Below are positions 9,911 through 21,820 of a stretch of DNA of 64,000 nucleotides, piece by piece. The notes beneath the pieces were generated by a model. It was not told where the DNA came from. It did no database searches and saw only the letters and a list, made by a program, of their open reading frames with translations. The DNA is from Patella vulgata (taxonomy: Eukaryota; Mollusca; Gastropoda; Patellidae): assembly GCF_932274485.2 (NCBI RefSeq), contig NC_065881.2, forward strand, positions 8,776,613 through 8,840,612, given 5' to 3'. The position numbers and the translations under genes are program-made. Position 1 is the first letter of the stretch. Every line of letters begins with the position of its first letter.

Positions 9911-10283
9911 TTAAACACACATTATGCAAGAGCTAAATCTGCCTTTAGGCCTGAAATGTTCTATAAACTATTAATTAGACATTTATTAACATGAAAAGAC
10001 CTTAATCAACTCTCAATACCATTGCTAGCCTGCGATATTGACTGGATTGGAATACATTTTGTGATGGATGATTTAACGTCAAAATGGATAATGGAGACTT
10101 TGTTTTTTATCGTACCGACTTTAGTAACGATGGACGAGAATAGGGCTAAAATCCAATTGTTAAATTCTCAGTTCAGAGGGGATCAATTTGACTGACATTT
10201 TCAGCAAATTCCCCTTACATTATCTATTTTTTAACTATTATAGCGAGAACTGTCAGCTCTTTATCTAATCTTACCTTATGCCC
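9911..10283 (+). mobile_element. M1 MITE
   Basis: TTAAACACACATTATGCAAG left end, M1 core with a small deletion, right end at CTCTTTATCTAATCTTACC. 10284-10640 has G-rich and C-rich tracts and no gene. Confidence 0.75.
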
Positions 10284-10639
10284 CTTCGACTTTTGACTGT
10301 TGATCATAAAATTAGTTTTAAGAGGGAAAATTTGCTTTGACAGCCATGGGCCTAGATTTAGGGGGAGGGGGAGGGACGGGGGGATGAAGAAGGTCCCTTC
10401 TCCCATGATTTTGACCGCCAGGACAGATTTTCAGGTTTATATCCATATGATTGTCCCATTCTGAAATTCATAGAGAACAGTCCTGATCGTAGAAAGAACG
10501 TCTTTGGACGATTCACTTAACTTCATCAACAATTAATATTTATGCAGCTTTTCCATATCGTCATCATATTACCCCTAGTTACAGCTTTCATCGAAATAAC
10601 ACTGGTACTGGTTCGTCCATCCTCCCCCCTCCCCGCCCC

Positions 10640-10950
10640 AAAAGTTATGACAAATCCACGTCCTTGTTGACAGCTACGCTACAGCCTACTCTTATTCGGA
10701 ATTCCTTTACATGCACGCCAATGTGTTTCTTGTACCATCTGAATAACTAGACATCACCCTAGTGGATGGCCGAGTGGTTAGCACATGCGCGTTGTATCAT
10801 AAGGTCTATCATTGAGTCAACTGGCTCGGTTTCGATTCCCTGGTTGTACGTGACAAGGAGTAGGGTTGTGTGTCCAACCTCGTGTGTTTTCTCCAGCGAA
10901 TAATTGAAATAAAAATTGAACCATATGTTAGTCCCGAAATGACCTAAAGT
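10640..10950 (+). mobile_element. S2 fragment followed by S1 SINE
   Basis: 10675-10745 is a worn inverted S2 piece. From 10755 an S1 head (GGATGGCCGAGTGGTTAGC) and body run to GTCCCGAAATGACCTA. 10951-11350 shows nothing. Confidence 0.7.
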
Positions 10951-11354
10951 AAAGGTCTAAAACTTAATTAATCTATATGAAAATGAAACTAACACAAAAA
11001 AAAACAATCAGCTACTTGGAATAAATTTATCGCATCAGTTATATTTTATTTTAATATCTTTCGTGAAGATCTTCTCTGGTTGGTTGTCTTTTACTATACA
11101 TGTTGTTCAGCCATGTTCATTTTATTTCTATCTCTAGGATAAATCAGTTAATTAATGCTGCCAACTGTCTTTCTTCAGTCAATCGTACTGTATGATGAAT
11201 GCGGTATAATCATATTAGTGACAAACTGTTAACGCCACGAACAACATTCAATTATCAACATGAAGACTCATGCATCAACATCCCTTTCGCATGGAAACAC
11301 AAAAATTGTTAAATTGGATTGAGTAATTTCGACATACATGTACACTATAGAGTG

Positions 11355-11608
11355 TGATACAAAGGAAATTTTGCCAGGACAGGGAGTAGGGACGCCTGTC
11401 CAACCTTTTGGGTTTTCTACCAGTCCTCCCACTGCTAAAGACCCCCTACATGCATCGGTTACCTCCCTTTACCCCTGAGGTCCTTAAATCTTAAGAGCTG
11501 TAAATAGTGGAGAAAGGAATCGAAACCACGCCAGTTGACATAATGACAGACCTTATGATACAATGCACACAGTCTCACACGCTAACCAATCGGCCATCCA
11601 ACTTCCCT
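11355..11608. mobile_element. Rearranged S1 SINE pieces
   Basis: A plus-oriented S1 middle (11380-11450) is followed by an inverted S1 head (11518-11605). Between them is a block with ACCTCCCTTTACC that recurs near 16232. 11609-11765 unassigned. Confidence 0.6.
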
Positions 11609-11765
11609 CTAGACTGCTAATGTTAAAAGAAAATAACGATGTATATAATATGTTTCTTTGTACTTGTACTATTTTTGTATATTTGATATAAAAAAAGGTA
11701 GCTGATGAATTTATCTGAAATAGGCTAATTCAAAACACAAAAGAAAATATCAAAGCGAGAATTTC

Positions 11766-12102
11766 ATAATTATTTCTATGTCTTTTGCTCAATAGATTGT
11801 CAACTCACTATTATACGATCATAGGTATCATTCTCACACTTATAAATCCTTGACCCCGGAAATAATAACACAATTACCTCCCTTGTTTTTCTATTTCCCC
11901 CATGGAATAGCTATCTTCAAACGTTTGAATTTGAAGTTGAAAATGATATTTTTGCCAATTTCTCAACTGGCAATAGTGAATTATAGGATTAATAGGATTA
12001 TTCTTTAACAAGGTAGGACTGTTTATAGATACCATCTATTTTAAGACTTTATTTTAATACATTTTAAAAATATAACTTAAAAATATGAAATTGCAACTTT
12101 AA
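11766..12102 (-). mobile_element. M5 MITE, partial, inverted
   Basis: Closely matches 7880-8398 in reverse without the S1 insert, ending AAATTGCAACTTTAA. One end is lost. Confidence 0.75.
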
Positions 12103-12332
12103 CATGAATCTATTATAGCGAGAACTGCCAACTCTTTAATCTTCCATAATAGTCCTGGATCTGACTATGGTTCTGTAGGAAAGTTTGAGTATGGAGAATC
12201 TTTTTGAAGAAATGTTTTAAGGGTGCCGAAGTAGGTATTTTGGACTTGGGTGGACGTACACTCACCACGTGGTAGGTTATTCCCTATGACATCATCAAAG
12301 ATGGCCGCCGACGTTATTTCAATTTCATCCTA

Positions 12333-13602
12333 CGAGGGGTGATTGATAAGTAGTGAGTCTAACACAGAAAGAAACAAGAAATTCAAATCAAATGCATTTA
12401 TTTTTCAACATAGTCCCCCTTCAATGTAATACACTTCTGCCATCGGTGTTGCAGAGCCTTTATTCCAGTTCTGTAGAAGTCTTTGTCTTGGGTGTGCAGA
12501 AAATCATCCACAGCGGCAATGACGTCATCGTCAGACAGGAAATGCCTACGGGAAAGACATTTCTTCAGAGCAGGAAACAAATAAAAGTCTGAGGGAGCTA
12601 AATCAGGAGAGTAGGGTGGATGCTGGAGAAGTTGAAAACCACAGTCATGGATTGCTGACATGGCAACAGCTGATTTGTGCACTGGCGCATTGTCCTGGTG
12701 GAAAATCACACCTTTGGTCAGCTTTCCTTGTCTTTTGGTCTTAATTTCATGCCTCAACGGCAGAGTATCTACCGTTAATTGTTTCACCCTTTTGGAGGTA
12801 ATCCACCATGAGAACACCCTCAGAATCCCAGAATACTGAGGCCATCACCTTTCCTGCCGATGAAACAGTCTTTGCCTTTTTTGGGGTCGGTGACGTCACA
12901 TGTTTCCACTGTTTTGACTGCTCTTTTGTTTATGGCTGAAAGTGTTGGACCCAAGTTTCATCCATTTAAACAATTTGTTTTAGGAAGCGGTTAGGATCGG
13001 TTTCAAATAAGGCTAGATTCTCTTCTGACATGATGTGTCTTGAACGCTTTTGATCAGGCGTCAAAAGCTTTGGCACCCATCGTGCTGAAATCTTTGTCAT
13101 TTCCAAAGTTTCATTGATAATAGAATGAACTCTCTCCTGGCTAATATCAACTACCCCAGCTATGAATCGTTCAGTAACTCACGGGTCATTCATTATCAGA
13201 TCATGGATTTTTTGTACCATTTCAGGTGTTGACACAGTTTTTGGTCGACCAGGGCGTGGTTCATCTTCAATGCTGTCTCAAATTCAGCTGACCACCTTAT
13301 AATTGTGGCATATGAAGGAGCATCATCTCCTAATGTCTCAACCATATCATCATGTATGGCTTTCGGTGTTAGACCCTTTTTATGCAGATACTTAATCATA
13401 GCTCTCGCCTCGATATGGTCCATTTTTTGATAACAACAGACCCTAATTGATTGTTATGACCTGTCACAACCAAACAGTTTAACCGAATGTGATGAAAGTT
13501 GGTGACAGAGCCCGAGGAACATAATAGTGCATGTGCAAAACGTGGTATCATTGTGTTGCACGGTTTTCCAATCAAGGCTCACTACTTATCAATCACCCCT
13601 CG
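12333..13602 (-). mobile_element. Mariner transposon with intact ends and damaged transposase
   Basis: A TA dinucleotide flanks both sides and the ends are a perfect 25-bp inverted repeat starting CGAGGGGTGATTGATAAGTA. The 1270-bp length suits mariner. Minus-strand coding starts at 13423 with a helix-turn-helix region (IEARAMIKYLHKKGLTPKAI), then WMDETWVQHF, HQDNAPVH and YSPDLAPSDFYLF. The last two catalytic Asp are 34 residues apart, the mariner DD34D spacing. An in-frame TAA at 12930-12932 and a frame break near 13200 make it non-autonomous. Confidence 0.93.
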
Positions 13603-13762
13603 TACCTGCTCTAGTTTTCTGTCCAGTTCTATGAAATAAAGGCCAAAATGAAGCTGTTTATGTGAACTTATTTGAAGAACATATTTTTTGGTAATTTTTT
13701 TTCAAGAAAACACATTATACCTAATTTTGAAGTGAAAACATGGAAAAAGTTCAAAAATATAA

Positions 13763-14000
13763 TCCTATTGATTTTCAACAAATTCTGATAATTACTGCCA
13801 GAGTTCTGGCCCTTGATCACTTTGAAAATTCTTGTGGTCGCTCTAGGGGCTACAGTTAATGTCCGTTTGACTTTGAATTTATAGGTCACGAGATGAAGAA
13901 ACCTATTGATTTTCAACAATTTCCAATAATTACTGCTGGAGTTATGGCTTTTGATCACTTTGAAAAATCTTGTAGGTGCTCTAGAGGCAAAAGTTACTAT
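13763..14000. repeat. Two diverged direct repeats, about 135 bp
   Basis: TATTGATTTTCAACAA, ATAATTACTGC and TTGATCACTTTGAAAA recur at 13763-13860 and 13900-13995. No gene in 13603-14050. Confidence 0.7.
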
Positions 14001-14050
14001 TTAAATTTCTTGTTCACAATAAAGTATTTATGAATATTACTCTAGTTTTC

Positions 14051-14240
14051 TTAAACATACATTATGCAAGAGCTAAATAACTTATCCAGACCATAATTAA
14101 CTCCCGATGGCATCGCTAGCCTGCGATCTTTAGTGGATTATGACCCAATTAACTGCATAACTTTCATTCACGATTTAACGATTAAATGGATAATTGAGAC
14201 TGTGCTGTTTACCGTACTGACTTTAGTAAACATACTAAAA
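14051..14240 (+). mobile_element. M1 MITE, 3'-truncated
   Basis: Left end TTAAACATACATTATGCAAG with an internal deletion, stopping near GACTTTAGTAA. 14241-14630 is AT-rich with nothing recognised. Confidence 0.7.
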
Positions 14241-14630
14241 TATCGCAAACTGAGCACACAGAAAAGAGTATGTTCATTTTGCATCAAACAGTATTTTAAC
14301 CAGCTTTGGTGGAAAAATGTTCTTTATTTCACAGAATCAAGGGATGAAAAAACTACTAGACTGTAAAATTTTATAAGGCTCCTATGTTGCATTGTATTCA
14401 TGACGCCTATTTCATACAAAATCGTATTTTATATCCAAGTGGACCTTCCGTATAAACATTATCAGCATAATTAGTTTATGAAAATACACATTTAAATATT
14501 ATCTACCACCTGTAGCGATTTCCACTCAAACTAAAAATAAATTGTTAATTAGAATTTTCAATTAAACGGAAACGATCTTGTTGCTGTATAATATTCAATC
14601 AAAATACCAAGTGTTAATTCATATGATGAT

Positions 14631-15018
14631 TTAAAGATACATTATGGAAGAAAAGATAAAGAGGTGGCAGTTCTCACTATAATAGTTCAAAACTAGATAT
14701 TGGAAAGGGAATTTGTTGAAATTTCAGTCAAATTGATCCACTATGAACCGAAATTTTAGTGATTGAGTTTTCGGCCTAGCCTCGATCATCATTACTGAAC
14801 TCTGTACGATAAAAACATGGTTTTCGATTATCTATTTCATGATTAAATTATGAATGGAAGTCGTACAGTAAATCGGAACCTAATCCAATAAACATCGCAG
14901 GCTAGCGATGCCATCGAGAGTTGATTGTGCTCTTTATAATTAATAATTTTGATAACATTTCAGGCCTAAAGAAAGACTTGCAATAGGTAGACTTAGCTCT
15001 TGCATAATGTATGTTTAA
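14631..15018 (-). mobile_element. M1 MITE, complete
   Basis: TTAAAGATACATTATGG at left and GCATAATGTATGTTTAA at right, 388 bp. 15019-15620 shows no gene or repeat I can name. Confidence 0.82.
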
Positions 15019-15623
15019 GGTCTATCCCTATCATGTAAATACAAAAACATGCGTATCTTTCTGCATGAAACGACAACAAATTGTTTATTGGATAAATGGA
15101 AACAAATCTTTTTTTCTATTTTATACCTGTAAAATAATATATGATTTATCATTTTATATAGCATATCACTTCTGATGATTAATTAAGTAATGCGGGAATT
15201 TGCAACACGTTTTAACATCCTATCTTTCCCCTCCCTGCTAGGGATGAGCTGAACGGGAGTATGGTAGTTTCAGGGGTCCCAAAAGTAGTTAATGTTCATG
15301 AATTTACGTGGTTTTTGATGAATTACTAAGGTTGCCGCAAGTTAAATATGTGCAGCAGCTAGAAACACCAAGATATACTCTAAAAAGCACAATTTACAGT
15401 CAGCTTTTCTAAAGAAATTTTGCGCCTGTTCAGAGAGAACCCCACACTTACGGAGCAAGGTTCACTACGCTCCTGGGATATCATTAGGTGCATTTTTGCC
15501 CATTTGTCTAATGTCCATTGCTGATGAAAAACAGTATTGTTGTGGCAATCACAAGAACTTGTGAAATGCATAACAGACAATCTTATCGGAAATTAATTTT
15601 TGAACCCCATATTGAATTCAGTA

Positions 15624-15872
15624 ATTCTAGACCAAAAAATCAACAAAAATGGGCATGCAAATGGGGAAAACAGACAGAGAGAGAATTGCTATAAATAGAG
15701 GAACTAGTACAATCTGTGGGTACCGAGATGGTGAAATTTAATGGTGGTCTGCCCCCCTCTAGTGGATACATGGAGGCAGACAAATTGTAGTTTGTCTATT
15801 TATAGCAATTCTCTCTCTGTCTCTTTTCTCCCCTTTTGCATGCCCATTTTTGTTGATTTTTTGGTCTAGAAT
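15624..15872. repeat. Long hairpin with 75-bp arms
   Basis: 15624-15698 is the near-perfect inverse of 15796-15872 (ATTCTAGACCAAAAAATC at the outer ends, GAATTGCTATAAATAG at the inner). The loop of about 97 nt contains AATGGTGGTCTGCC, which recurs near 16200. No flanking duplication was found. 15873-16317 otherwise unassigned. Confidence 0.88.
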
Positions 15873-16317
15873 GGACGAAGAGGGTTTGAATTAACATTTT
15901 CTGCCAGGTTTTGGTAAATATTCATGATTTTGAGGCGGAAAGGATAACAGGGTTATCAGGTTGGCTACGGCGATATCAACGGCGATATGTACGGCAACTA
16001 GTTACATGTTTTTAGTATGCTTCTTCAAGTTTGTGTATCTCAAAATTTTGGAGGTCAACCTCATACAAATTTTAGTGCAAAGACATGACCATTTGTTCCT
16101 CTCTCTGTAGTGAAAAATATTCAGCCAAATGAAAATTTGGGGAAAAGTTGGAGGTGGGCAAAGAGGCCAGAATTAACATTGAAGTCAATGGGGAAATTAA
16201 TGGTGGTCTGCCTCCACATCTAAAGGCTGGTTACCTCCCTTTACCTCTGAGCTTCTTAAATCTTAAAGAGCTGTAATTAGTGGAGAAATACCACCCAAAG
16301 CTCAACAGTTTGGTTTT

Positions 16318-16606
16318 TTTGAGAGAGAGAGAGAGAGAGAGAGGGTTAAGGTTCACTGGTCACAAACTAGGTCTAGGTCATTTTTGGACTAACATATGGT
16401 TTAATTTTATTTCAATAATTCAACTTGCGCGTATGGGTCTTTAGCAGTGGGAGGAAACTGGAGGGCCCGGAGAAAACCCACGAGGTTGGACAGGCGACCC
16501 TAGTCCTTGTAAAACCAGTGAATTGAAACCATGTCAGTTGACTTAAATGACCGACCTTATGATACAATGCGCACACGCTAACCATTCAGCCATCAAACCT
16601 CCAAAG
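16318..16606 (-). mobile_element. S1 SINE, full length
   Basis: GA tail, body with a small insertion, and inverted head ending in CAGCCATCAAACC. Confidence 0.82.
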
Positions 16607-16864
16607 ACCTCTAAAGGAACAGCAATATTTCCATTTTGAATGTTAAAGAAAATAAAGTTGCAATGTATATAATATGTGTTTCTTTGTATTTGTACTATTT
16701 TTGTATATTTGATACCAAAAAAAAGGTGAATTTATCCGCAATAGGCTAATTCAAAACACAAAAAAAAATATTAACATGAAACTATTATAGTGAAAACTGC
16801 CAACTCTTTATTAAATCTCCAATAATGTCCCTTTAACATGAAACATGTGGTTATTAAAAGGCTT

Positions 16865-17170
16865 AACCCAATGATAAAACTCATCCCAATTTTCCGACGT
16901 GGTTTCCCCTTGTCAGTGATGCAGGACGGAGGGCCTGACAAGGACGGCTGTCTAGTCCTTCGGATGAGACGAAAAACCGAGGTCCCATGTATACATTAGA
17001 ATGCACGTAAAAGATCCCTTGGCAGTTGGAATTCGATATAAGAGTAGGCGATAGTGCCGCTGCCCGGGCAAAATTTCCCTCATAGCACACTGTATGGCGT
17101 ATGCCCGTCTTCATTAGCACAGCATAGGAGCAGAACAGTAGGACGTTAAAACTCCATTTCATTTCATTTC
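16865..17170 (+). mobile_element. S2 SINE, head missing
   Basis: Starts at TTTTCCGACGTGGTTTCCCC and ends GGACGTTAAAACTCCATTTC plus ATTTC repeats. Confidence 0.82.
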
Positions 17171-17274
17171 CAGTAAAGGTAATATATTTTCTTAAAATAA
17201 GAATAATATGCTGATGAATTTATTTGAAAATACCTACTCAAACACAAACGAAAATATTTACATGACATGCACAT

Positions 17275-17585
17275 TTTTTCCTAGAAATTTGCAATTATTC
17301 GGTTTCACATAAAAGGCATGGTACTCTTTCACAAAGTTTTTAAAAACATCAGCTGTAATTGGTCAATCAAGCTCGTTTACTATTTGATAAAAGAAAAACA
17401 ACAAAATATTACTAAATATACCCTACACAAATTTTCAGAAATGTTTTATTTATTCGTAATTTATTATTGTCCGTAACTTGTTTATTATGATGATGTTCGA
17501 ACAGCCGTTTGGGTTAAGGAAGTCCAAAAAGTTGTGAGACCGAGTCCAAACCGTCGTTTGTGTGGAGTCCGAATGGTCCTGGGAA
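17275..17585 (+). repeat. Unclassified interspersed repeat, second copy
   Basis: Inverse of 3930-4199. Shares AAAAAGTTGTG, GTGTGGAGTCCGAATGGTCC-like and TTATTCGTAATTTATTATTG-like blocks. Class unknown. Confidence 0.65.
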
Positions 17586-17589
17586 CTTA

Positions 17590-17880
17590 GTTGTTCTTAG
17601 TGTTTAACGTCCGCATCCACTTAAGGTGATATCGCAGACAGGTCTTATTTCTTTTTTTTTATTATCTTAGCGCACGCACAGGGGTCTTTCCTGTGGGAGG
17701 AAACCGGAGTATCCGGAGTAAACCCACAAGGTATGAGAAGGCGCCCCTATCTCCAAGTCACATATGCTTACACCTGGGATCAAAACCACAGCCGCAAGCC
17801 AGAGGTGACTGGCCAGCTAGAGGTCGAAGCGAGGCACTCTACAACACTAGGCCATCCCAACCCCCCTGGCACGAAACGTT
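17590..17880 (-). mobile_element. S3 SINE, third tRNA-derived family
   Basis: On the minus strand it starts with a tRNA-like head GGGATGGCCTAGTGTTGTAG and has box B-like TTTTGATCCCAGG. It ends TGCGATATCACC, GTGGATGCGGACGTTAAAC. A 3' fragment of this family also sits inside exon 2 of pseudogene E. 17881-18545 shows no gene. Confidence 0.75.
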
Positions 17881-18545
17881 GTATACTAGTACTAGTACTA
17901 CGCAACTGTCAATGATCATGCCCCATGCTATGTGGGTGAGACAATGTATGCCCTACTGGCTGTAACTTTGCTGCACTAAATAGAATGGTTTGACCATAAT
18001 TTATCTCCCTATCTCACTTCTCATACTGTGGTATATGACTACTTACCTGAAATTCTTTTTTCAAAAAGTCAATTCTTCACTGTAACTCACTGACAACCTG
18101 TCATTGTCGGTCAATCGGCTAGTTCAGTCTCAGACCATAGTATAGAATTCTCAATTCTGCATGACTAGCAAACTGATCTTATTCAACCGAAGTTATTGTG
18201 TAAACTTTCAACATTGCACCGATCAGTACGTCACTGGGGCCGATTACATTCTATTGATCGCATGTTTCAACCTTGCTCCCCTCGAGTTGCCTAGGAAGTT
18301 AAAATTGTAAACATTAATAATATTGTCAAACGGTGAGTAAAATTCTGTTTGACCTTGACCCGTCGTGACCTTTCTGTTGACTAATCACATTCAACTAGAT
18401 CTGGCTCATCGAGACTACATTAATAGAACTACACAACAAGTTGTACTGATTCTTTCGATAATAAGTTATAACTTTATGATTGATATCAAACGAAAACTGA
18501 AAGATTCTGGACAGACAGAAACTTATTCTAATACTTTGAATAGGC

Positions 18546-18930
18546 CTATTTAAGAAGCATTATTCATGAGCTAAATCCGCCAAAATTGCAGGTTAATTAG
18601 ACATTTATTAACAAGACAAGACCATATCAACTCTTCTTGATGCCATCGCATGGCTCCGATTTTAAGTAGATTAGAACGTATCGGCCATTTAATATTTTAA
18701 TTTAAAAATGGAAAAGCCAGGTTAAGCCTCGAATAACCAACCCCGTGTTTACGATTATAAACAATCAATGCACACGCCTTGTCAAAACTACAAACTTTGA
18801 TAACTTCGCTCAGAATAAAGCAATTTGAATGAATTTTTCAATATATTCATTTTGCATTATCTATATTTGAATTATTATCGCAAGAACGATCAAATCTTTA
18901 TCTAAATCTTACATAATGCATCTTTAATCT
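18546..18930 (+). mobile_element. M1 MITE, old copy
   Basis: Weak left end, GACATTTATTAACAAGACAAG core, and right end CTTACATAATGCATCTTTAA. Confidence 0.62.
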
Positions 18931-18959
18931 CAAGGAGATCCACACTCAAATCGCAAAAT

Positions 18960-19315
18960 TAATGAGAGAGAGAGGGGCGGGGGGGGGGGGGGGGGGGGGT
19001 TAACGTCCACTCGACACAAACTAGGTCATTTCGGGACTAACACATGGTTCAACCTTATTTCAACAATTCGTGTGTGTGTAGGGGTCTTTAGTGGTGGGAG
19101 AAAACCGGAAGACCCGGAGAAAACCCATAAGGGCAGGCGACCCTACTCCTTGCTACGTACAACCAGTAAGGTCTTATGTAAAACAATGCATGCGCCATTG
19201 AGCCAATGATTGACGCCGCGTCATGAAACGTCACGTGTTGAATGTAGTCATCTTTTACAGAGATATTAGAAACACAGATTGGTGCTAACCCTTCGGCCAT
19301 TCAACCCCCCAGCTG
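18960..19315 (-). mobile_element. S1 SINE split by another repeat
   Basis: GA and G(18) tract, then S1 body. From 19165 to 19275 the head is replaced by the repeat also seen at 3785-3880. It ends GGCCATTCAACCCCCC. Confidence 0.72.
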
Positions 19316-19898
19316 TATTGGAAAGTTATTTATTCATACTATTCGTAGAGATCAACTCGGTTCCCGGTTCTTAAATATTGTTAATGACATTTAGTACAAA
19401 AAAAATTCAGAACCATTTTTTTTCCTTTGACAGTACTGTAATTACCATAAGATTACAGTAACTAGATTTTTTACTTTTTTTGTGGCCTGGATATTTGGAT
19501 GGCCCTAAGGCACGTGCAGTTAATCCGGCACTCGTGAGCCGTCCATTTTTTGGGCAAATGTATTCTCTTTTTTCGCACTCGGCAAACCTCAGCAGATTCC
19601 GTTACTCTACATGACGGTAAGTGATATGTATCTACGCCTACAATTGCGATGCGGCACCGGTTTACTTATTAGGAAAATTTGTCGCTTCTTAAACCAAGTT
19701 CTCAAAATTGCGTCGTTCGCAGAGTGTGTAGAATTTTCAGTGCAAAGTTGTCCTTGTTTGAAGAAAATCGGATAAACTTGAAAGTAAAACCGCTTCAGAC
19801 ATCGAAATGAAACATTCCTCAAAGGCGTCGTCATGGGCAACGCCGTTGGTAATCTGGGAACTTGAATCCGCCAAGGTTTGCCGAATGCGTTTTTTCGG
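19316..19898. other. Unassigned stretch, richer in CpG than its surroundings
   Basis: No supportable gene. It has a minus-strand open frame of 107 codons (19607-19930) without motifs, and an ATGACG|GTAAGT string at 19612 that could be a start plus donor by chance. Confidence 0.4.
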
Positions 19899-20143
19899 GC
19901 ACAAACAGGTAAGCGTTTTTTTCCATCCACTGGAGCCAGGTGTTATGACGTCATATGTGGATTGTGGGTTAGGAATGGTCCAGGGTTAGGGTAAGAGCTG
20001 TGGCCTGCAGATTTCGATGTAGACAGGGCTAGCCCTAACCCTAACCCTGGACCATTCCTAACCCTTACCCTAACCCATAATCCACATATGACGTCATAAC
20101 ACCTGGCTCCAGTGGATGGAAAAAAACGCTTACCGCACAAACA
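19899..20143. mobile_element. Foldback element with TTAGGG-type repeats and 9-bp target duplication
   Basis: GCACAAACA flanks both sides (19899-19907, 20135-20143). The element (19908-20134) has arms starting GGTAAGCGTTTTTTTCCATC that match perfectly for over 50 nt. Each arm then carries TTAGGG-like units, with more in the right arm as CCCTAACCCTAACCCT. The 9-bp duplication suggests the Mutator superfamily. Confidence 0.92.
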
Positions 20144-20366
20144 TCAGAGAATGGGGAGCATTTTTGCTTAACATGTTGTTAATTTATGTTGTTGTGTAAT
20201 TAATTAAAAATAAACATCCGTCACATATCTTTGTGGAAAATTTGTTTTACCGGGTAGTTAATGACTGATTCATTCTGAAAATTCGGGTGATAAAGAAAAT
20301 GTTCGTGCAAATAACTTGCATTGGCTCCCTATGCCTATAACTTCCAGTGTAGCTAAACCTCTCTTC

Positions 20367-20730
20367 TTTGGCAACCGGAAATTGACACCCATGGATTACA
20401 ACGCATATAATAATGTAATATAAATGTATATAAACGGATTTAGATTCAATTGTTTCTGTTTTTACTCTAATTTCTAATCAGTTCTGTTGGCGAAATACGC
20501 AAAGAGACCAAATTGAATGGCAGTCTTTGGCGTCTGGTTATTCCAGTCTTCATCGGTAGTATTCTCCTGTGGGATATGTTTAGCCTCATTGCAAATGGCG
20601 CTCGAAAGCATTTTAAATTTTTCATTTTGTATTAAATATTGGATATCTTTTCATCAATGTTGATTTAAATTGACCAATAAGTCGTGTTTGCAATGTGGAT
20701 GATATTGAGTTAGCGACCTGCCTCCTTTAA
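20367..20730 (+). mobile_element. M3 MITE, left end lost
   Basis: Shares CGCATATAATAATGTAATAT and GATGATATTGAGTTAG with 53223-53732; ends CCTCCTTTAA. 20144-20366 unassigned. Confidence 0.7.
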
Positions 20731-20756
20731 ACCACTATAGTCACACGGGACTGATC

Positions 20757-20832
20757 ATGAAATGAAATGAAATGGGGTTTAACGTCCTACTGTTCTGCTC
20801 CTAACCTGGGCTAATGAAGACGGGCATATCAG
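20757..20832 (-). mobile_element. S2 SINE tail fragment
   Basis: Only GAAATGAAATGGGGTTTAAC through AATGAAGACGGGCATAT remains. Confidence 0.75.
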
Positions 20833-20919
20833 GCCAAGTTAGATAATGGCAACAAAACTAATAAAGAAAACATAATTAGCCATTTTCTCTTAACAACACC
20901 CCAAATGTTATGGCTCAGT

Positions 20920-21195
20920 AAGTAAGACGTTGGCTGGGGATCCCGCATGTTGGCTGAGAAAGTTCATTTTACGGCGTGGCCCCCCCCACCCCCCGTTGTC
21001 ATGGAACAGGAATATGTATAGTCATCCGTCCGGGGCGAAAAAAAACAAGGTCCCGTGTGACTTAGACATTGACGTCCACGTAATACATCCCCTGGCAGTT
21101 GGAATTCGATATAAGAGTAGGCGGTGGCACCAATGTCCAGGCCAAAAAAAAATTCATAGCAGAACAGGAAGTACTCATTTCATTTCGTTTAAATA
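20920..21195 (+). mobile_element. S2 SINE, diverged subfamily
   Basis: Contains GGGGATCCCGCATGTTGGCT, CCCCGTTGTCATGGAACAGG and a worn 3' end. It shares unusual changes with 31888-32090, indicating a separate subfamily. Confidence 0.68.
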
Positions 21196-21235
21196 ATTAT
21201 AGTAAAAAATGACAACCATAGCTTTCAAAATTTAT

Positions 21236-21590
21236 TAACAAAAGGCTTCAAAATAAATCATTTAACAAATATAAAAATTATTTAAATTGTAAATATTTAT
21301 AAAACAATAATACTATACAAAGCATTTAAATTGTAAATATTTATAAAATAATAATACTATACAAAGCATTTAAATTGTAATTATTTATAAAACAATAATA
21401 CTATACAAAGCATTTAAATTGTAATTATTTATAAAACAATAATACTATACAAAGCATTTAAATTGTAATTATTTATAAAACAATAATACTATACAAAGCA
21501 TTTAAATTGTAAGTATTTATAAAATAATAATAATATAAAAATGATTTAAATTGTAAGTATTTATAAAATAATAATACTTTATATTCCTGT
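21236..21590. repeat. 44-bp AT-rich satellite, about 7 units
   Basis: TTTAAATTGT recurs at 21281, 21325, 21369 and onward at 44-bp spacing. The middle units are almost identical (CAATAATACTATACAAAGCA), the outer ones diverged. Confidence 0.93.
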
Positions 21591-21714
21591 ATATTTTGAC
21601 ACAAAACGATTGATACCTAATGCAAAACAGTAATACATATTTTAATTATTCTACCATAGAACTGTACTGATTATATACGATCCATGATTCTACTACAAAA
21701 CAAATTTGATTAAA

Positions 21715-21812
21715 ATACAGATTATATTTCGTTCCGTTTTTTTTTTAACTTTCGATGGCCTCTGCTACATGCAGTAAAACAAAATTTTGAACTATAATAC
21801 AAGGTCCATGGT
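21715..21812 (-). mobile_element. M2 MITE end fragment next to gene A
   Basis: CAGATTATATTTCGTTCCG and CTTTCGATGGCCTCTGCTAC match the M2 end. It lies about 10 nt past the stop codon of gene A and probably supplies its 3' untranslated region. Confidence 0.72.
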
Positions 21813-21820
21813 TAAAGATT

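Noticed and set aside
19607-19930. 107-codon minus-strand frame next to the TTAGGG hairpin
   Set aside because: Its start overlaps the mobile element, it has no motif or partner exon, and nothing else supports it.
20033-20080. CCCTAA repeats as a chromosome end
   Set aside because: Only a few imperfect units inside a 227-bp element with a target duplication, so it is interstitial and carried by the element.
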